Shown piece after piece: positions 5,119-6,380 of a stretch of 6,380 bases of DNA. The notes under the pieces are model-generated. The model was not told where the DNA came from. It saw only the letters and a list, made by a program, of their open reading frames with translations, and made no database searches. Made by a program: the position numbers and the translations under genes. Numbering within the stretch: the first letter of the stretch is position 1; each line of letters starts with the position of its first letter. The DNA is taken from positions 1 to 6,380 of the forward strand of contig JAYZDB010000225.1 in the NCBI GenBank assembly GCA_036338025.1. Reading direction: 5' to 3'. This DNA comes from JAYZDB01 sp036338025 (GTDB lineage: Bacteria; Planctomycetota; UBA1135; UBA2386).

Positions 5119-6380
5119 CTATTCCACCAGCCGGATACGGGATTCGTCCAAAAGGCGGATCTGCCCGTGGTTACGAAGCTCGGTGAGCAGAATCGCTCGC
5201 AGATAGTCTGGGCCCACCGGGGCGCTCTCAACCGACTCAAAAATCGTAAAATCATCTCCGCCGCTGGCCAGGAACGAACTCGTCGCAACCCTGTAGAGCT
5301 GCTTCGGGTTGATGGTTCGCCCTGCGACCTCGACCTTGCGTAATTCTCGTCGGCCCTCGACCACCGCGTAGGAGTAGTGGGCACCGGAGATCTCCAGCGG
5401 CAAGTGGCCTGGACGCAATCCCTGTGACAACACGGAGGACAGCTGGCGACCGGTCATCTGCATGACATGGACCGAGTTGTCAAACGGCAGCAACTCGAAA
5501 ACATGACGGCGGGTGACCATTCCTTGCGGAAGGCGTGATCGCAGCCCCCCCTTGTTGGTCAAACCGACATCCGCCTTCGCCGTGCGTCGAATCAGGTCGG
5601 CGACGTAGTTGCCGACCGGCGTGGACCGCCCACTGCCCCGCACGCGCCGGTCAGGGGCACCGACCACTTTGCCGATCGGGGTGTCCCACTTGGCACCGAT
5701 GTGGTCGAAGGTAGCGGCGAGAAATCCCATGGTCGCAGAATCCGCCGTCACGGTTTGAGTGAGATCAACGAGCTCCACCCGCTCGACACCGAGGCGATGC
5801 TTGCCTTGATCGACGGTGAGAGTCACTCGCGAAATCGTCGTACCCTTGCCGCCGCTTTGTGCAATCCAGGTACTCCCTTCCCGAAGGCCTCTCGGCAAGG
5901 GGGTATGGCTATGCCCACCCAGAATCAACCGAACCCGGGGAAACGCTTTCGCAAGCTTGCGATCGATCGACAGGCCACAATGGCTGATCAAGACGATCTC
6001 GTCCGCGGCTTTTTTCAAGGTCGGCCAGAGCTTGCGCAAGCTTTGGATTTCATCAGGGAAGGCAGCGGCTCCAAAAGGACCCGTGGAGACCCGTTTGGTT
6101 TCGCTCGCGATCAATCCGACCAACGCGACCCGTATCCCGCCGACCCGTTTGACAACGAACATCCTGACGTAGGGGCGCGACAGGGAAGGATTCTCGCGTT
6201 CGACAATATTCGCCCCAAGCACCGGATAGCGAGCGAGCGCGATCAGCGCAGCGAGGTTCTTCTCGCCGAAGTCGTATTCGTGATTGCCTACCACAACCGC
6301 AGTGAAACCAAGGCGATTGAAACAGGACATCATCGACCGCCCGCGGTCCTCGTTGCCTTCGGGAGTGCCCTGAAACCAGT
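5119..6380 (-). CDS. 5'-nucleotidase / UDP-sugar hydrolase family protein, N-terminus outside the window
   Basis: This belongs to the UshA/YfkN-type family: an N-terminal calcineurin-like two-metal phosphoesterase domain plus a C-terminal 5'-nucleotidase substrate-binding domain. Such enzymes are usually exported and hydrolyse nucleotides or UDP-sugars to salvage nucleosides and phosphate. The frame is open to the right edge, beginning WFQGTPEGNEDRGRS, so the first metal motifs (DxH and GD) and any signal peptide lie beyond the window. Numbering the 419 visible residues from that Trp: GNHEYDF (31-37) has the catalytic Asn-His pair, ISHCG (131-135) and GGHSHT (154-159) are metal ligands. The C-terminal domain has VGNYVAD (255-261), NKGGLR (275-280), LPFDN (297-301) and ATSSFLASGGDDF (365-377). 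All visible catalytic motifs are intact. The internal Met at 6333 is not the start. The exact substrate cannot be told from this part. It is followed by a 212-base gap and so is probably a separate transcription unit. Confidence 0.93.
   Translation of the reverse strand, partial: WFQGTPEGNEDRGRSMMSCFNRLGFTAVVVGNHEYDFGEKNLAALIALARYPVLGANIVERENPSLSRPYVRMFVVKRVGGIRVALVGLIASETKRVSTGPFGAAAFPDEIQSLRKLWPTLKKAADEIVLISHCGLSIDRKLAKAFPRVRLILGGHSHTPLPRGLREGSTWIAQSGGKGTTISRVTLTVDQGKHRLGVERVELVDLTQTVTADSATMGFLAATFDHIGAKWDTPIGKVVGAPDRRVRGSGRSTPVGNYVADLIRRTAKADVGLTNKGGLRSRLPQGMVTRRHVFELLPFDNSVHVMQMTGRQLSSVLSQGLRPGHLPLEISGAHYSYAVVEGRRELRKVEVAGRTINPKQLYRVATSSFLASGGDDFTIFESVESAPVGPDYLRAILLTELRNHGQIRLLDESRIRLVE

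Noticed and set aside
5119..6333. 5'-nucleotidase as a complete 404-residue gene starting at 6333
   Set aside because: The frame stays open to the right edge with typical family sequence (WFQGTPEGN...DRGRS) before that Met, so the gene is truncated by the window.
1..6380. Mobile element, CRISPR, toxin-antitoxin or defence system
   Set aside because: No transposase, integrase, direct-repeat array, nuclease or paired toxin-antitoxin pattern was seen. The gene content is housekeeping with regular operon spacing.

Overview
This is a bacterial chromosomal window, GC-rich by eye and densely coding. Almost everything lies on the minus strand. The main genes are housekeeping: peptide chain release factor 2 (prfB), the bifunctional purine enzyme purH, and a YggS-type pyridoxal-phosphate homeostasis protein. 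Beside them are a small Fis-type regulator, an exported-type 5'-nucleotidase, one or two proteins I cannot name, and the tail of a HEAT-repeat protein. No rRNA, tRNA, CRISPR array, insertion sequence or transfer boundary was found. The bacterium is probably Gram-negative; the Fis-type regulator and HEAT protein would suit a deltaproteobacterial or related lineage, but that placement is a low-confidence inference.

Layout from left to right. Positions 1-459 (+) hold the C-terminal end of a HEAT-repeat protein that enters from outside the window. It converges on a minus-strand gene block. In transcription order, right to left, that block starts with a 5'-nucleotidase/UDP-sugar-hydrolase family gene cut by the right edge (6380-5119). 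Next come a 212-base intergenic region with a perfect 8-bp hairpin, then a 140-residue Fis-type regulator with a degenerate receiver-like N-terminus (4906-4484). A candidate 83-codon small ORF follows, starting in a GTGA overlap (4487-4236). Then come prfB (4267-3163), purH (3163-1583), an unrecognised 122-residue gene (1564-1196) and a yggS homologue (1193-507).

The segment prfB-purH-hypothetical-yggS looks like one operon: TAATG overlap, then gaps of 18 and 2 bases. The most informative reannotation is prfB. Its true start is at 4267, and synthesis of full-length RF2 needs a +1 programmed frameshift at CTT TGA C (4198-4192) after an SD-like AAGGTG. This gives a 367-residue protein whose GGQ and SPF motifs fall within two residues of their E. 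coli positions.

I found no convincing new multi-gene system. The points most worth a second look are: the regulator with Glu at the apparent phospho-Asp position; the GTGA-coupled small ORF between it and prfB; the unknown protein inside the purH-yggS operon; a His-to-Gln change in the conserved GENPHQ motif of PurH; and the possibility that RF2 autoregulation carries through to purH by translational coupling.
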